A DNA stretch of 64,000 nt, from NCBI GenBank assembly GCA_964409775.1, contig CAYPEI010000004.1:124001-188000 (forward strand), read 5' to 3'. A program made the translations under genes and the position numbers. The notes beneath the pieces were generated by a model. It had not been told where the DNA came from. It saw only the letters and a program-made list of their open reading frames with translations, and searched no databases. Below are positions 7,246 through 15,757 of the stretch, piece by piece (the stretch's first letter is position 1; every line of letters starts with the position of its first letter). The DNA comes from JAHBXL01 sp964409775. GTDB lineage: Bacteria; Planctomycetota; Phycisphaerae; Phycisphaerales; UBA1924.

Positions 7246-9075
7246 TTAGCCGCCGTACACGAAGTTGCACTGCGGATGGCTGGAGGACTGGACCAGGCTC
7301 ATGTCGCCGCCCGCCGCGACGTTGCACAGCGGGCCGAACGAGTTGCCGGGCGGGATGGAGAAGGCCGAAGAGACCGAGTTGCCGCGGCTGCGGTTGCAGA
7401 CGACATGGCACCCCGTGACGCCGGGCTCGATGTAGATCGCCCCGCCCCCCGTGCCCGGGACCGTGCTCTGCGAACCGGCGCACTGGTTGTTCTCGATCAC
7501 GCACCGGTCCCCGCCCGCAAGCACCAGGATGCCGCCGCCCGAGCAGTAGTTGTCCTCGACGCAGCACCGCTCGCCGTGGACGACGATGGCGCCGCCGAAC
7601 GGCTGGACATTGGTGCAGTCGATGCACTCGTTCTCCGTGACGGAGCACTGGGCCTGCACGTCGATGCCCCAGCCCTGCTTGCAGGTGCAGCGGCACACCA
7701 CCGAGCGCGACGAGCACTGGATGCTCGGCCCGGTGGTCTGCGTGACGCTGCAGTCGCTGACGCAGCAGCCGTCCGCGCACAGGAACCCGCCTCCCGCCAG
7801 GCCCGTGGCGCCGCCCCCGCCCCCGCCGGAGACCGAGCAGCACTCCACGCTCGAGTCGTCTCCCACGACGCACGCCCACGCATCGCACGAGCGGCAGTCG
7901 CAGTCGCACACCGAGCAGCGCGCCCCGCCCGCGATGCCGTTCCCGGCGATGTGGTGCGCATCGCAGTCCTCGCAGCAACTGTCGTCACCCATGACAAACC
8001 CCGCCGGGCACTCGTCGCATGTGCAGCACTCGATCGAACTGCTCGAGCCCACGCTGATCGCCACGCCGTTGCAACTCCGCACCACGCAGTCCTCCACGCA
8101 GCACCGCTCCAGGCACACGATCCCCGTGCCCACGTGGTGCAGCACCGAGCAGTCCTCGCAGCAGCAGCGGCTGCTGCAGAAGATCGCCCCGCCCGTGCCG
8201 CCCGTCACCGAGCAGCACTCGACGCAGCAGTCGGCGCCCACGGTGACCGCCGGGCCGAAGCAGTCGCGGACATCGCAGTCCGTCACCAGGCAGCGCGCCC
8301 CGCACTGGATCATCGACGCCGCGGGCGACTCGTTCCCGATCACGCAGCAGTCGCTGATGCACGAGCCGTCGGCGCACCGCATGCCCCCGCCCAGCCCGCT
8401 CACGCACGAGCACCCGTCGATCAGGCTCGACTGCCCGCAGCGGATCATCGAGCCCGTGCACGAACGCACGTCGCAGTCGCTCACCTCGCTGCCCGGTCCG
8501 CAGCGGCACACCGCCCCGGGCCCGAACGCCGCATCATCCGGGCACACGCACTGGTGGAACGAGCAGTCGCTCACGAAGCACGCGCCAACGGTCGGCAGGT
8601 CGCAGCAGCAGCCCTGCCAGTCCCGGAACGCGCAGTCATAGATCTCCACGTTGCTCACCGCCACGCCGGGCGGAAGCGGGCAGCGCACGCACGACAGCGT
8701 CCCCTGCGCGCCATGAAACGTGAACCCGCCCCCGTCGATGTCCACGTCGCTGCACCGAACCTCGATGCAGCACTTCCCCGCTTGCCCCGTCACGTCCCCG
8801 CCGAGGTAGTACGCCCCCGGCTCGTCGATCACGAACTGTGCCGTCGCCGACGACGGCAGGTCCTGGATGCACCGCCGCGTCTCCGGCGAGGCGTTCGCGC
8901 CTCCGCGCGCCACGCGGTCATACACCTGCTGCAGCGTCTTCCCGGTCGACGAGATCGGGCCCGGCGGCGGGTCGATCGGCCCGGCCTTGGCCATCCGCCC
9001 CAGCGCGGCCACGCCCGCAACGCCCGCGAGCCCCGCGCTCGCCAGAATCAGTCGCCGATCCATGTTGCTTTCCAT
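7246..9075 (-). CDS. exported cysteine-rich right-handed beta-helix protein
   Basis: The protein has 609 residues. Residues 1-37 are an export signal (MESNMDRRLILASAGLAG and a hydrophobic stretch ending AKAGPI). A short region resembling the N-terminal cap of pectate-lyase-like proteins follows (QFVIDEPGAYYLGGDV). Then come about 20 rungs of 22-24 residues with the pattern 'GxAIxxGxxCxVxDCxVxxC'. By my count there are about 78 cysteines, nearly 13 percent, often as CC or CCC (ECCSV, RCCCEDC, GCCCDLP). Repeat spacing and G/V/D pattern indicate a parallel beta-helix; the cysteines could form stacked disulfide ladders or bind metal. No catalytic site is recognised. ATG 9075 was chosen for the GAGGAG about 8 bases upstream; the more upstream frame lacks features. 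Confidence 0.8.
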   Translation of the reverse strand: MESNMDRRLILASAGLAGVAGVAALGRMAKAGPIDPPPGPISSTGKTLQQVYDRVARGGANASPETRRCIQDLPSSATAQFVIDEPGAYYLGGDVTGQAGKCCIEVRCSDVDIDGGGFTFHGAQGTLSCVRCPLPPGVAVSNVEIYDCAFRDWQGCCCDLPTVGACFVSDCSFHQCVCPDDAAFGPGAVCRCGPGSEVSDCDVRSCTGSMIRCGQSSLIDGCSCVSGLGGGMRCADGSCISDCCVIGNESPAASMIQCGARCLVTDCDVRDCFGPAVTVGADCCVECCSVTGGTGGAIFCSSRCCCEDCSVLHHVGTGIVCLERCCVEDCVVRSCNGVAISVGSSSSIECCTCDECPAGFVMGDDSCCEDCDAHHIAGNGIAGGARCSVCDCDCRSCDAWACVVGDDSSVECCSVSGGGGGGATGLAGGGFLCADGCCVSDCSVTQTTGPSIQCSSRSVVCRCTCKQGWGIDVQAQCSVTENECIDCTNVQPFGGAIVVHGERCCVEDNYCSGGGILVLAGGDRCVIENNQCAGSQSTVPGTGGGAIYIEPGVTGCHVVCNRSRGNSVSSAFSIPPGNSFGPLCNVAAGGDMSLVQSSSHPQCNFVYGG

Positions 9076-9504
9076 GACGCTGCTCCTCGTATCTTCAATA
9101 GGTACATGACGGCGTTGCCGGTGCCAAGCCCGCGACAGGGAAAGCCGCTGCCGGCGCGACTCTCTGCTGATCGGTCCGTTGCGGGGCGGGCGGTAGCCGA
9201 TGCCCACCAACCGGCATGCGAACAGAAATGACAAACCTCGATTGCCTTCGCGGCGGAGCGAGACGATTCCGCTCCGGCCTGTCCGCGTCCCCCGGCCGCT
9301 GGGCGCGCACCAACGCCTCGCCTGCCGTGACGCTCGCGGCCGAGTTCCCGGACATACTGCAACCGCTTGTCACGGCCCGACTCTCCGGCCATCACGGCAA
9401 CGAATCACGCACGGACTCCAGTCCAGTCTTGCCGCGACCAGCCCGAATCTTGCACTTGCCACGCGTACTTTGTGCGAAAACCCCGCGTGCCCCCTCCGGC
9501 CCCG
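9076..9504. other. intergenic region without recognised gene
   Basis: This is a 429-base gap between the start of the beta-helix gene and the stop of the SdiA-regulated-like gene, both on the minus strand. It must hold the promoter of the former, but I see no convincing hexamers and no clear terminator. Frames present here lack start signals or family features. Confidence 0.4.
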
Positions 9505-10488
9505 TCAAGGACATCCCGCAAACCAGGCGGATAGAAACGCAAAGATGTCCGTCACATCCACACCGCCGAGTCCGTTGAAGTTGGCGCACGCCAGATTCGC
9601 GAACCACGCCCCGAGAAACGCGAAAATGTCCGGCACGTCGCGCATCCCGTCGTGGTTGAAGTCCGCCGGGCAGGCGCGTTCCAGAATGAACAGCCGCGGC
9701 GTCTCATCGACGATGTAAATCGTCCCGCGCTCGTCGATGGTGATGCCCTCGGCGGTCGTCGAGATGCCCGCGAGGCTGAACGTGCCAAGCACCGCGCCGC
9801 CGCGGCTCACCTTCAACACCCGCGCGCTCTCCTGGCTGATGATGAGCAGGTTGTCCTGGTCCGCCGTGCCGACCAGCGAAGGCACCGCCGAGAGCACCGC
9901 AATGTCCGACAGATCCAGCACGCCCAGCCCCGCCGGAGAGAACAGATCGACCGGCGCCGCCGTGCCGGCCGGAAAATCCACCGCGGCGGTCATCACCCGC
10001 TGCGGCGACTTCTCCTTCACGGCGAAGTACTGCCCCGTCCGCGCCTCGAGGCACACGCCCTCGATCCCGCTGTTGCCCGTCTCCGCGCCCAGCGACACCA
10101 CCGGCAACGTCGACCTCGCCACACTCCCGAAGCGCGTGTACGTCAGCAGGTACAGATTCTGCAGCCGCTCCTCCGCGATCACGAACCGTCCGCCGCCGAT
10201 GAACGCGATGCCCTCCGTGTCCTGGAACCCCGTGAACGACATGGCCCCGAGATACGTCCCGGCGCGCGTGAACTCGCCGATCCCGAGCCCCGCATCCCCG
10301 ACCACATACAGGTTCCCGCTCTCCGGGCTGTACGCGACCGATGACGCCTCGTTCACGAACGCCGGCAGCGAGACCGTCGAAACGATCCGGTACTCCGACA
10401 GGTCCACGCGCGCGGGCTGCCCCGTCGCCGTTCCATGAGCGAGCACGCAGATCAGCAACGACGCGAGCAGTTGCAGGCGGGAGAGCAT
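9505..10488 (-). CDS. secreted SdiA-regulated-like protein with dockerin-like tail
   Basis: The product has 327 residues. The signal peptide (MLSRLQLLASLLICVLAHGTATG) is followed by a region resembling the SdiA-regulated / phytase-like six-bladed propeller family: NEASSVAYSPESGNLYVVGD, GFQDTEGIAFIGGGRFVIAEE, NSGIEGVCLEARTG, TAEGITIDERGTIYIVDE. The repeated 'EG(I/V)' strands are characteristic of that family. The C-terminus has two EF-hand-like loops (ADFNHDGMRDVPDIFAF and NFNGLGGVDVTDIFAF) and ends FAGCP. The role is probably extracellular, with unknown ligand. The frame extends upstream of ATG 10488 but without export signal or similarity, so 10488 is preferred. It sits at the end of a run of three exoprotein genes on this strand. 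Confidence 0.8.
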   Translation of the reverse strand: MLSRLQLLASLLICVLAHGTATGQPARVDLSEYRIVSTVSLPAFVNEASSVAYSPESGNLYVVGDAGLGIGEFTRAGTYLGAMSFTGFQDTEGIAFIGGGRFVIAEERLQNLYLLTYTRFGSVARSTLPVVSLGAETGNSGIEGVCLEARTGQYFAVKEKSPQRVMTAAVDFPAGTAAPVDLFSPAGLGVLDLSDIAVLSAVPSLVGTADQDNLLIISQESARVLKVSRGGAVLGTFSLAGISTTAEGITIDERGTIYIVDETPRLFILERACPADFNHDGMRDVPDIFAFLGAWFANLACANFNGLGGVDVTDIFAFLSAWFAGCP

Positions 10489-10592
10489 GACCGCGCGAAA
10501 ACACACTCGCGCGCACCCCCGGCGCCGGCGCAGTTGCCGACGCCGACCGGCAGTCCCGCTTCCCAGCCCGTCACTCGCCGATGCCTCACGCA

Positions 10593-11240
10593 TCACCGGT
10601 TCGCCCGCCGCCGCCGCGTGGCTGCAAGCGCAGCGACCAGCAGAACCCCCGCCGACTGCGGCGCGGGGATCTGCACGATCTGGATCCCGCTGATCGCCCC
10701 CAGCGCGCCGTTCACCGAGAACACGTCGATCACCAGGTTCTGCGATGTCCCGAGCGTCACCGAATGCACCGAGTGCGTCGACCCGGGAACGAAGCCCCCG
10801 GGCCACACGCCGCCGATCACCTGCATCCCCAGTCCGTTCACGTCGATGCCGGTGGAGAGCGGGCCGAACGTCCACGTCGTGACGTACACGTTGTATGCCC
10901 CCGCCGCCAGTCCGCTCACCGTATACGTCTCGATGAACGGGATCGCGAGATAGTCATCCAGCAGCGCATCATCGTCTCCCAGCGTCAGCGGGTCGTTGAA
11001 CCCCGCCAGGAAGCCGCCCGTGCCGGAAATCCCCACCGCCGTCGGCGCGCCGGCGAGATTCAGCAGCCCGCCCGTCGCGCCGCCGATGTAGGAGTTCCAC
11101 ACTCCCGCCGAAGGCGCTGCGCCCCCATACGTGCTCGATGGCAGGGGGGACGCGTTGCCGACATCGATGTTCAGGGACTGGGCCGTGGCGGAGGCGGCGG
11201 CAAGCGCCAGCCCTGCGCAGGACATGATCGCGTATCGCAT
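10593..11240 (-). CDS. secreted protein with PEP-CTERM-like anchor
   Basis: A 215-residue exported protein of unknown function. The signal peptide is MRYAIMSCAGLALAAASATA, followed by a beta-rich region (YTVSGLAAGAYNVYVTTWTF, SVTLGTSQNLVIDVFSVNG) like the single beta-sandwich domain often found before a sorting tail. The C-terminus IPAPQSAGVLLVAALAATRR plus an arginine cluster is a PEP-CTERM-like signal: proline motif, transmembrane helix, basic end. The start is supported by an unusually long GA-rich leader immediately upstream (11241-11285), with GAGAGAGAACC before ATG 11240. It is separated from the next gene downstream by about 100 bases, so co-transcription with it is possible. Confidence 0.75.
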   Translation of the reverse strand: MRYAIMSCAGLALAAASATAQSLNIDVGNASPLPSSTYGGAAPSAGVWNSYIGGATGGLLNLAGAPTAVGISGTGGFLAGFNDPLTLGDDDALLDDYLAIPFIETYTVSGLAAGAYNVYVTTWTFGPLSTGIDVNGLGMQVIGGVWPGGFVPGSTHSVHSVTLGTSQNLVIDVFSVNGALGAISGIQIVQIPAPQSAGVLLVAALAATRRRRANR

Positions 11241-11285
11241 GGTTCTCTCTCTCTCTCTTCTCTCTCTTGTGTCTCTTCTCTCACT
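11241..11285 (-). repeat. GA/TC-rich simple-sequence leader
   Basis: A nearly uninterrupted TC tract on the plus strand reads as a purine-only GA-rich leader on the minus strand directly before the start codon at 11240. It can serve as an extended ribosome-binding region and, as a simple sequence, is prone to length change. Confidence 0.6.
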
Positions 11286-11454
11286 TCACACGCCGGTCGA
11301 TGCACGGCACAAGCCGATGCAGCGGGTGCCGCAGGGCCGGTTCGCCATGATCGACCTTTGAGAATCTACACCGGGATCAGTGCGGGTGCAATGGTCCACC
11401 GGCCCGATCTCAGCCCGCGCGCGGCCGCGATGACCTGCCAGGCCGCCCCATCAC

Positions 11455-12741
11455 CTACGGGCACCCGGCAAACCAGGCGGAAAGAAACGCGAAGATGTCC
11501 GGGACCTGGATCAGCGAGTTGCCGTCGAAGTCGGCGCGCGGGTCCTGCGCAAACCACGCCGAAAGGAACGCGAAGATATCCGGCACTTCACGCACGCCGT
11601 TCTGGTCAAAGTCCGCTCGGCACGGCGCGGGGAGCGTCGCCGCCCACGCCTCGGTCTGGCCGTTGGGGTTCACGCCGAACCCCACGATCACCGTCCCGTC
11701 ATCGCTCATCGCCACCGCGCTCTGCAGCGACCAGCCCGCTGTGGAAACTCCCGCCGCGGCCAGCGCGCTCGCCACGAACTGCACCGCGCCCGCGGCGTCC
11801 CACACCACCGCGGTGTTGTTCGATCCGCCCGACAGCGCGACTCCGCACGCCCGCCCGTCGTCCGTCACGTCAAACGCCCCGCCGCTGTCATAGAACACCG
11901 GGAGCGGCAGATCCACGCGCCCACGCCCGGCCGTCCACAGGAACGGCCTGCTCAGGCCGCTCGAGGTGTACGAACCCACCACCGTGTTCCCATCCGGCGA
12001 CACGCCGCGCGCGATGCCCGCCCATTGTCCGCCGGAGAGGTCCACCATGCCGCCCGCCCCGGTCCAGCGCCACGGCCGGTTCGCAAACGTGTTGTCGTTG
12101 GCGTTGCCGACGACGACATTGCCGTTGTGCGAGCACGCGCGGGCGACCGTCGTGTGGCCCGGCCCGGCGGTCACCCCGGGGATCGTCCCGAGGTCCATCA
12201 TCCCCATGCCGAGCGTCCAGCGGACGCCGCGTGTGATCGGCAGCGGTGGCGGCACGCCGACCTGCGCCTCCAGGTACTCGCCGCACGCCACGCCACCGTC
12301 GGCCGCGCACGCATACACCGTCCCGCTGTACCCGCCCGTGGGGGGATAGGGGATGGGTCCGGGCGCACCCGCGGCAACCCCGGGAGTGATCGTCCACACC
12401 ACCGGCTGCCGGAACCCCGCGCTCGTCGTCGCTTCCCCGAATGCCACAAGGCCGGCGTTGATCACCGCGCGGGCCTCCGCGGATGTTCCACCCGCAAGCC
12501 GCGGCAGCGCCAGCGGGGCGGACCACCCGCCGCCGGGCAGCCGGAACCAGATCGCCCCGCTCTCCGCACCGTCGTTCGAGCGCCCGACAACCGCCGAGCC
12601 GTCCGCCGCGATCCCGTTCGCGCGGCTCGAAAACGTGCCGCCCGGCAGGTCGCCAAGCGGGTGAAAGGCGGGTGTCGTCTGTGCGGCCGCGACAGCCGCG
12701 CCGGCCAGAACCGTCAGAGCATGGACGATCGGGCTGCGCAT
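11455..12741 (-). CDS. secreted HAF-repeat protein with dockerin-like tail
   Basis: The product has 428 residues. After a signal peptide (MRSPIVHALTVLAGAAVAAAQ) the body carries the HAF-type extracellular repeats: FHPLGDLPGG, NGIAADGSAVVGRS, MMDLGTIPG, RGVSPDGNTVVGSY, RVDLPLPVFYDSGGAFDVTDDG, SDDGTVIVGFGVNPNG. The repeated 'LGxxPGxxxSxAxxISxDGxxVVG' unit builds a propeller-like fold. The C-terminal pair ADFDQNGVREVPDIFAFL and ADFDGNSLIQVPDIFAFL ends LSAWFAGCP. ATG 12741 precedes the signal peptide, whereas more upstream codons give arginine-rich nonsense. Function unknown; a surface or matrix role is likely. Confidence 0.85.
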   Translation of the reverse strand: MRSPIVHALTVLAGAAVAAAQTTPAFHPLGDLPGGTFSSRANGIAADGSAVVGRSNDGAESGAIWFRLPGGGWSAPLALPRLAGGTSAEARAVINAGLVAFGEATTSAGFRQPVVWTITPGVAAGAPGPIPYPPTGGYSGTVYACAADGGVACGEYLEAQVGVPPPLPITRGVRWTLGMGMMDLGTIPGVTAGPGHTTVARACSHNGNVVVGNANDNTFANRPWRWTGAGGMVDLSGGQWAGIARGVSPDGNTVVGSYTSSGLSRPFLWTAGRGRVDLPLPVFYDSGGAFDVTDDGRACGVALSGGSNNTAVVWDAAGAVQFVASALAAAGVSTAGWSLQSAVAMSDDGTVIVGFGVNPNGQTEAWAATLPAPCRADFDQNGVREVPDIFAFLSAWFAQDPRADFDGNSLIQVPDIFAFLSAWFAGCP

Positions 12742-12863
12742 GGAAAAGCCTCCGGTCTGAGACTTCAGCCTACCACGCGGCCGCGGTGGGCACCAGCGGA
12801 ATGCCCGGTGACAGCAACGAAGCCCTGCCTGCGGAACGGAGCCCCGCCGGGGGGGAGGGAGGC

Positions 12864-14426
12864 CTACTTCGCCGGCTTCCACGCGCTCTTGAACGTCGTG
12901 ATCGCGCTCGTTAGTTTCTTCTCGAGGTCCGCGTCCAGGGCCTTCTTCTGGGCCAGTTCATCGCGCACCGGCTTGCCGGTGGTGGTGAAGAAGTTCAGCA
13001 GGTCCTTCTCGAACGCCGCGACCTGCTTGGTGTCCACATCGTCCATGAACCCCTTCGACGCCGCGAAGATCGAGATGACCTGCTCGACGATGGTCATGGG
13101 GACATACTGGGGCTGCTTGAGCAGCTCAACCATTCGCGCGCCGCGGTCGAGTTGCTTCTGCGTGGCCTTGTCGAGTTCGGTGCCGAGTTGCGCGAACGCC
13201 TCGAGTTCGCGGTACGCCGCGAGGTCGAGGCGCAGCGAGCCGGCGATCTTCTTCATCGCCTTCACCTGGGCGTTGCCGCCCACGCGCGACACCGAGATGC
13301 CGACGTTCACCGCCGGGCGGACGCCCGCGAAGAACAGTTCGGGCTCGAGGTAGATCTGGCCGTCGGTGATCGAGATGACGTTCGTCGGGATATACGCCGA
13401 CACGTCGCCTTCCTGCGTCTCGATGACCGGCAGCGCGGTCAGCGAGCCCGCGCCGTTCTCATCGGAGAGTTTGGTGGCGCGCTCCAGGAGGCGGGAGTGG
13501 AGATAGAACACGTCGCCGGGATACGCCTCGCGGCCCGGCGGACGCCGCAGCAGCAGCGACAACTGCCGGTACGCGACAGCCTGCTTCGAAAGGTCGTCAT
13601 AGATGCACAGGGCGTGCTTGGGCGCGCCGGGCTTGCCCTCCTTGCCCTGCCACATGAAGTACTCGCCCATCGAGCAGCCCGAGTAGGGCGCGATGTACTG
13701 CATCGGCGCGGGGTCCGCGGCCGAGGCATTCACCACGATCGTGTAGTCCATCGCGCCGTACTTGCGGAGCGTCTCGACCACGCCCGCGACCGTCGATTCC
13801 TTCTGGCCCACGGCGACGTAGATGCACACCACCGCCTCGGGAGTGCCCCAGTACTGCTTCTGGTTGATGATCGTGTCGATCGCGACGGCGGTCTTGCCGG
13901 TCTTGCGGTCGCCGATGATCAGTTCGCGCTGGCCGCGGCCGATGGGGATCATCGCGTCGATCGCCTTGATGCCGGTCTGCATCGGCTCGTGCACGGGCTG
14001 ACGCTCGGCGATGCCCGGGGCGATGATGTCCACCTTGCGGAACGTGTCGGTCTGGATCGCCGGGCCGTCATCCAGCGGGCGGCCGAGCGGATCGACCACG
14101 CGCCCCAGCATGGCCTCGCCCACCGGCACTTCCAGCAGGCGGCCCGTCGCCTTGACCAGGTCGCCCTCCTTCACCGAGAGGTAGTCGCCGTAGATGACCG
14201 CGCCGACCGTGTCCTCTTCCAGGTTGAACACCTGGCCCATGACCGCGCCCTCGGTCGTCTGGAACTCGAGCATCTCGCCCGCCATCGCCTTCGAGAGGCC
14301 ATAGATGCGGGCGATGCCGTCGCCGATCTCGACCACGCGGCCGACCTCGGAGACTTCCAGTTCGGCCGAGAACTGCTGGATTTCCTGCTTGATGACGCTG
14401 GTGATCTCGTCGGTCTTGATCTTCAT
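12864..14426 (-). CDS. atpA: F1F0 ATP synthase subunit alpha
   Basis: A full-length 520-residue alpha subunit of the F1 sector, which carries the non-catalytic nucleotide sites of ATP synthase on the cytoplasmic side. Residues 1-20 are the delta-binding N-terminal helix, the beta-barrel follows (VGRVVEIGDGIARIYGL), and the Walker A motif is GDRKTGKT at 172-179. A segment typical of alpha, SVSRVGGNAQVKAMKKI, is present, and the C-terminal helical domain is complete. ATG 14426 is preceded by GGAAGG-type sequence. No other ATP synthase gene adjoins it: atpD is 5 kb away at 19668-21107 and delta, gamma, epsilon and F0 genes are absent from the window. The canonical operon is therefore split. Its upstream neighbour on this strand is ybbR, 174 bases away. 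Confidence 0.97.
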   Translation of the reverse strand: MKIKTDEITSVIKQEIQQFSAELEVSEVGRVVEIGDGIARIYGLSKAMAGEMLEFQTTEGAVMGQVFNLEEDTVGAVIYGDYLSVKEGDLVKATGRLLEVPVGEAMLGRVVDPLGRPLDDGPAIQTDTFRKVDIIAPGIAERQPVHEPMQTGIKAIDAMIPIGRGQRELIIGDRKTGKTAVAIDTIINQKQYWGTPEAVVCIYVAVGQKESTVAGVVETLRKYGAMDYTIVVNASAADPAPMQYIAPYSGCSMGEYFMWQGKEGKPGAPKHALCIYDDLSKQAVAYRQLSLLLRRPPGREAYPGDVFYLHSRLLERATKLSDENGAGSLTALPVIETQEGDVSAYIPTNVISITDGQIYLEPELFFAGVRPAVNVGISVSRVGGNAQVKAMKKIAGSLRLDLAAYRELEAFAQLGTELDKATQKQLDRGARMVELLKQPQYVPMTIVEQVISIFAASKGFMDDVDTKQVAAFEKDLLNFFTTTGKPVRDELAQKKALDADLEKKLTSAITTFKSAWKPAK

Positions 14427-14600
14427 GGCGCTCGCTCTGGAAGGGCGGGTGGGGTGTCGAACCTGCTGCGCAGGAACCCCGGCGGCACGGCCCGAGGCCG
14501 CGATGCCGGGAGGGGCGGAAGGGTAGCCGGAATGGGTGCAAAAGTCCCGAAGGCCAAGGTCACGTGCGGCTAGTCCCCCGGCCCGGCGGGGAGCCGGTCG

Positions 14601-15746
14601 TCAGGGCGGACCCGACTCCGGAGTCGCCGGCTTGGTGTGCCGGGTCACTCGCACCCGGACAAAGGGATTGGCGGCAGACGCAGCGACGCCCGTCGGAAGT
14701 CCAAGGAAGATCACCGGACGGCTGATCGTTCCAGAACCGGGGGGGACCTGGCCAGGGTTCACGGCGGCGGAGGCGGAATCGGCCGCGGCCGGACGCTGGC
14801 GTTCGTTCTGAATCGCCTTGTTGAGGTCGTCGGTCGCGAGTTCGACCAGGGCCTTGACGGTGGTGTCGCCCGAACGGATCCGTGCGACCTGGTCGGCCGG
14901 GCCGGTGACGACGACGTCGTTGACGAACTTGTCCAGCACCTCGACCGTCCACTGCCCCGCGTCTTCGGTCGGGGGCATGCTGAACCAGACCGGCACGGCG
15001 GCAAGTTTGAACGATTCGACCTCCTTGCGGATGCGGAGCGACACCGCGACCACCTCGGGCTTGAACTCGACGAGATTGGGATCGATCGGACCGATCGAGG
15101 CCGGCAGCCTGACCGTGCCGTTCACGGTTCGCGCGCCGTCGCCCTTCACGCGGTCGAGTTCCTCGGCGCTGACCGAGGCGATCGGCTGAACGCCCTCGGT
15201 CAGACGCGCGGCAAGGGAGTCGGGCAGGCGGAGCGTCACCGTCGAGGGCGAGGCCGAGGGCTCGCCATCGAGCAGCATCGCGCGGGCCAGTTCCACCTTG
15301 ACGGGCAGTTCGCGCTGCACCATCTTGCGGACCTCGACCGGGAGCACGGGCGGATCGACCGCGACGACGACGACGTTGAGCTTCCGCAGTTCGGGAAGGT
15401 TGGGGATCGCCTTGCTCAGTTGCGCGACCCGGGCGGTGCCGGCCTCGCGCGGCATGCCCTCGATGCCGTAGCGAAGCACCAGTTCCTTCCGCGGCAGTTC
15501 CCTGGCCTCGGCGATGGCCGAAGGCGTTCCTTCCACTTCCACCACGACCGAGCCGCTCCACGCCGTGTCCTCGGCGTTATAGATGTAATCGGAAGACGGA
15601 TCCGAGTCGAGCGTGATCCGGATCGGGATCCGATCGCGAGAGACGCTCTCTCCCTCGGCCCAGACCCAGACGAGCATCGCAACGAAGGTGGCGACGATCG
15701 CCGTTCGGATCGTTTCCCAGCCTTTGAAATCGCGAAGTTTCGGCAT
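14601..15746 (-). CDS. ybbR: YbbR-domain membrane-anchored protein (CdaA partner)
   Basis: The product has 381 residues. One N-terminal transmembrane helix (TIRTAIVATFVAMLVWVWA) is followed by a large extracytoplasmic region containing several YbbR-type beta repeats (strands with 'LPVKVEL', 'VSVRIRK', 'VVVTGPADQV'). YbbR/CdaR proteins bind and modulate the membrane diadenylate cyclase CdaA. Here the gene starts 11 bases after the cdaA stop, which supports that assignment and co-transcription. The C-terminal 60 residues are proline/alanine-rich and probably disordered. The glmM gene that follows cdaA-ybbR in Firmicutes is not present; atpA is the next gene. Confidence 0.85.
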   Translation of the reverse strand: MPKLRDFKGWETIRTAIVATFVAMLVWVWAEGESVSRDRIPIRITLDSDPSSDYIYNAEDTAWSGSVVVEVEGTPSAIAEARELPRKELVLRYGIEGMPREAGTARVAQLSKAIPNLPELRKLNVVVVAVDPPVLPVEVRKMVQRELPVKVELARAMLLDGEPSASPSTVTLRLPDSLAARLTEGVQPIASVSAEELDRVKGDGARTVNGTVRLPASIGPIDPNLVEFKPEVVAVSLRIRKEVESFKLAAVPVWFSMPPTEDAGQWTVEVLDKFVNDVVVTGPADQVARIRSGDTTVKALVELATDDLNKAIQNERQRPAAADSASAAVNPGQVPPGSGTISRPVIFLGLPTGVAASAANPFVRVRVTRHTKPATPESGPP

Positions 15747-15757
15747 GGGTGGGGCCC

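Noticed and set aside
7276..9231. 651-codon plus-strand frame opposite the cysteine-rich beta-helix gene
   Set aside because: The Ala/Arg/His-rich frame arises as the complement of repeated Cys codons; it has no start signal or family feature.
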